A stretch of DNA of 64,000 nt from Gossypium raimondii (Eukaryota > Streptophyta > Magnoliopsida > Malvales > Malvaceae). The notes below the pieces were generated by a model. It did no database searches. It saw nothing but the letters and a program-made list of their open reading frames with translations, and had not been told where the DNA came from. A program made the position numbers and the translations under genes. The stretch lies in the NCBI RefSeq assembly GCF_025698545.1, contig NC_068576.1, positions 57,448,094 through 57,512,093 of the forward strand, written 5' to 3'. Numbering within the stretch: the first letter of the stretch is position 1; each line of letters opens with the position of its first letter. This document shows positions 61,617 through 64,000 of this stretch, one piece after another.

Positions 61617-62831
61617 TAGAGGTGAGCATTCGATCGAATCGAATCGAAAATTTTAGAGTTAATCAAGTTTTCGAATCTCATTTTATCATCCTAACTTTAT
61701 TTGAAGTTTTCTCGAATCGAGTCGAGTGAGATGGAATTCGAATCGAATCGAATCGAATATATTTGTTCGAATTAAATTTTAAAAAATAATTTTGGGTCCT
61801 TGTAACCATTGTCACCCATCGTAATAAAACTTGTCCACCTTAATCAAATTTTTTATTAACTTTCATCACTTCATAATTTATTTATTAATTTTTTATATCT
61901 TGGTTAGCTTCTTTGCTTGCTTAGTTGTTTCAATTATCTTGATTCTTGTCACTATGTATTTTAGAATTAAAAATATATTAAATGTAAAAATATGATTTTT
62001 AATAAAAGTTATTTTAAAAATAAAATGTGAAATTGATATTAATATAAAATTTTAACACGAATATTTTATGGCATAATTAATAATTCAATTTTAATATAAA
62101 TATTCAATATGACTAAACAATTCAATAATATAAATAATATAAAATGTAAAATTTAATTTAATAATATAAATAGTAGATATAAATAAAATTATTACTATTT
62201 ATGTTTAGTGATTTTTTGGATAATTTTGATTTTTATTTGAGAGTAAAGGTGAGAAGTAAAAGTTTAGGGAAAAATAAAAGTTTTGGGGAATAAAAGTTTG
62301 AGGAAAGTAAATAGGGGGAGTAAAATTTTGGAGGGAAAATATTTAAAAAAAAATTGGAGGGGGGAGGGTTTGGGATAGATGGGAGGTGGGATGGGAAGAG
62401 AATAAAAATTTTAGGGGAAAAGTGGGAGGGAGTAAAAATTTTGGGGGAAAATAAAAGGTTTTGAGGGTTTTGGGGAGTAAAATTTTGAGAAAAAATAAAT
62501 GGGAGAGTAAAATTTTGGTGGGAAATAGATTTTGGGTAGATTGGGGGGTTGGGGAGGGGAGTAAAAGTTTTGGGGGAAAGTGGGAAGGAGTAAAAGTTTT
62601 GAGGGAAAAGTAAAAATGTTTGGGAGTTTGGGGTAAAAATGTAAAATATTATAGTTTGATATTCGAATTATTCGAGTTATTCGAATTCGAAAACTCAACT
62701 CGATTCGAACTCGAAATTCGAAAAAAAAAATTCGAGTTGATTCGAATAACTCGAATAACTTGATTCGTTTAACTCGAAATTCGAAATTTTTTTCGATTTT
62801 TTCGAGTCGAATCGAGTTTTGCTCACCCCTA
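61617..62831. mobile_element. hAT-like non-autonomous element, copy 2, with 8 bp target duplication
   Basis: Left TIR TAGAGGTGAGCA; right TIR, reverse-complemented, TAGGGGTGAGCA. Flanked by GTTAGAAA on both sides (61609-61616 and 62832-62839), an exact 8 bp duplication as expected for hAT transposition. The 1,215 bp body closely matches copy 1, including the TTCGAA-rich ends and the internal G/A-rich tandem repeat. Open frames inside it are low-complexity products, not genes. Confidence 0.8.
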
Positions 62832-62839
62832 GTTAGAAA

Positions 62840-64000
62840 GATGAAGTAAAGAAAGTTGGAATGAAAGTGTAAGATTATGATGAGAATGCTAAAGGAAGAG
62901 AGAGAAAAAAAAGTGATGTTTTGGGGAAAAGAATTTAAGTTTGGTTTATTTTAATTTTAATATGAAATAATTAAATAAGATGTGATTAATATTATTGAAT
63001 TTAGCCGTGAAAGGTATGTTAGTATTGTAAAAAATGATAAAAGTGATGATTTAGTGATTAGTAAATTTTACGAAACTAAGGATTAAATTATAGAGGGTGA
63101 AATTTTATTTATTTATTTATTTGTCATAAATTGATAAGTGAATAGATGTAATATAGTAAAATTATTATAGAAATAACTAAATTGTAAACAAAGATAAGAT
63201 TTGATATGTGAAATAAACATTGTGATTAAAGGTTTAAATGAAATGAAAAGTGATATTGGCGTGTTTATAAAAGTAAATGCTGAATTTTCATGAATTTAGA
63301 GATTATACTGTAAAATGCTCAAAAAAGTATTATGTGTGCTAAAATAGTGAAATAAATAATTAAGAAAAGTGTTATATGAAAGTGAATTAAAATCTAAAGT
63401 ATTCATGTGATGAATTAATGTACAAAGAGAGGAGGTAGTGCATGTCGATATGAAATTCCAAGTGAATAAGTAATGTGATACAAAGTGATACATGTGCATG
63501 TTATATGAAAGTGAATGTGTGAAATGAAATTATTATGTATATGTTTATGTGATTTAAAATGAAAAAATAAAGTATTAAGTAAATAAATGCCTTAGTGAAC
63601 TCAAAGCATATATGATATGTGATAATGAAATGATTTTGGAGTTGAGAGAGGTTGGGGGTTCGGATGGGAAACGGGCTGGTGTTGTGAGGATTTGGAGGGG
63701 ATAAATGGGATATGAAATGTGTTTAATGGAATTTTGTTATTTGATTTCCGTTAAAGGCTAGGAGTTTGTTTTGACTTTAAGCTTAGCAATTTATTGAAAT
63801 TATTGAAACTCCTCTGAGAGTCACTAATGATTGGAAAAGTAATATGTGAAAGTCAATGTGTACGTGTAATAATACGTGAAAATAAAGATAAAAGTGAACA
63901 TGTGAATTAAGTGTTAAAAATATGTGAATGCAAAAGTTAATTAGTGGTAATATATGTTGAAATTAAGACCATAAGTTATAAAGTTAATTTAAATGATTTT
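62840..64000. other. Right-end non-coding DNA, possibly part of an LTR-type repeat
   Basis: Purine-rich sequence with many GTGAAATGAA/AAGTGAATGTG words and 'taaggattaaattatagagg' (split), a style common in long plant retroelement LTRs. No ends or coding domains are visible in the window, so this is only a suggestion. Confidence 0.3.

Noticed and set aside
1-64000. tRNA, rRNA or CRISPR-like arrays
   Set aside because: No cloverleaf with A/B boxes, rRNA core motif or regularly spaced short identical repeats was noticed on reading; the regular repeats seen are microsatellites or the 96 bp minisatellite.
62840-64000. A definite LTR retrotransposon at the right edge
   Set aside because: Sequence style is suggestive, but no TG...CA ends, primer-binding site, or gag/pol domain is visible within the window.

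Overview
This window is nuclear DNA from a flowering plant. It is AT-rich, its genes have many short GT-AG exons, and it is full of miniature transposons. The encoded proteins (EXECUTER, CASP-like, plant beta-carbonic anhydrases, plant PEX14, an SRO protein with an RST domain, two-domain PANK2, a Dof factor) are all of land-plant type. I infer a malvid dicot, probably Gossypium (cotton), but this rests on general resemblance and was not tested.

Layout, left to right. The 3' end of an EXECUTER gene (1-1918, +) is followed by a repeat-bearing spacer and a CASP-like membrane protein gene (4853-6899, +). From 7440 to 24549 four beta-carbonic anhydrase genes lie head to tail on the minus strand; I call them A, B, C and D. 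After a repeat-rich spacer comes PEX14 (28656-31891, +), convergent with an SRO gene (32725-34677, -). A 5.4 kb spacer with several transposons precedes PANK2 (40106-48387, +, 22 exons). A mitochondrial-type bL12 gene (49147-49734, -) and a Dof transcription factor gene (53062-54258, -) follow. The last 9.7 kb hold no gene I can support, but contain two copies of a roughly 1.2 kb hAT-like non-autonomous element and other repeats.

The carbonic anhydrase array is the most informative region. All four genes share the same eight coding exons. A, C and D read through intact (266, 260 and 262 codons). B is nearly identical to D but has one extra base in exon 7 that creates an immediate stop. C is a chimera: promoter, exon 1 and the start of exon 2 are A-type, and everything downstream, including the 3' flank, is B/D-type. 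The switch falls within a few bases inside exon 2. A junction near 16807 joins B-type upstream DNA directly to B-type downstream DNA at an A-run. Together these suggest an ancestral A-B pair that expanded by one tandem duplication and one unequal crossover.

The genes are otherwise unrelated housekeeping or regulatory genes with no shared pathway: singlet-oxygen signalling, membrane scaffold, CO2/bicarbonate interconversion, peroxisome import, stress response, coenzyme A synthesis, mitochondrial translation and vascular transcription. No tRNA, rRNA or CRISPR was seen. I found no clearly new molecular system; the notable items are the array history, the repeat biology and signs of local homopolymer errors in the assembly.
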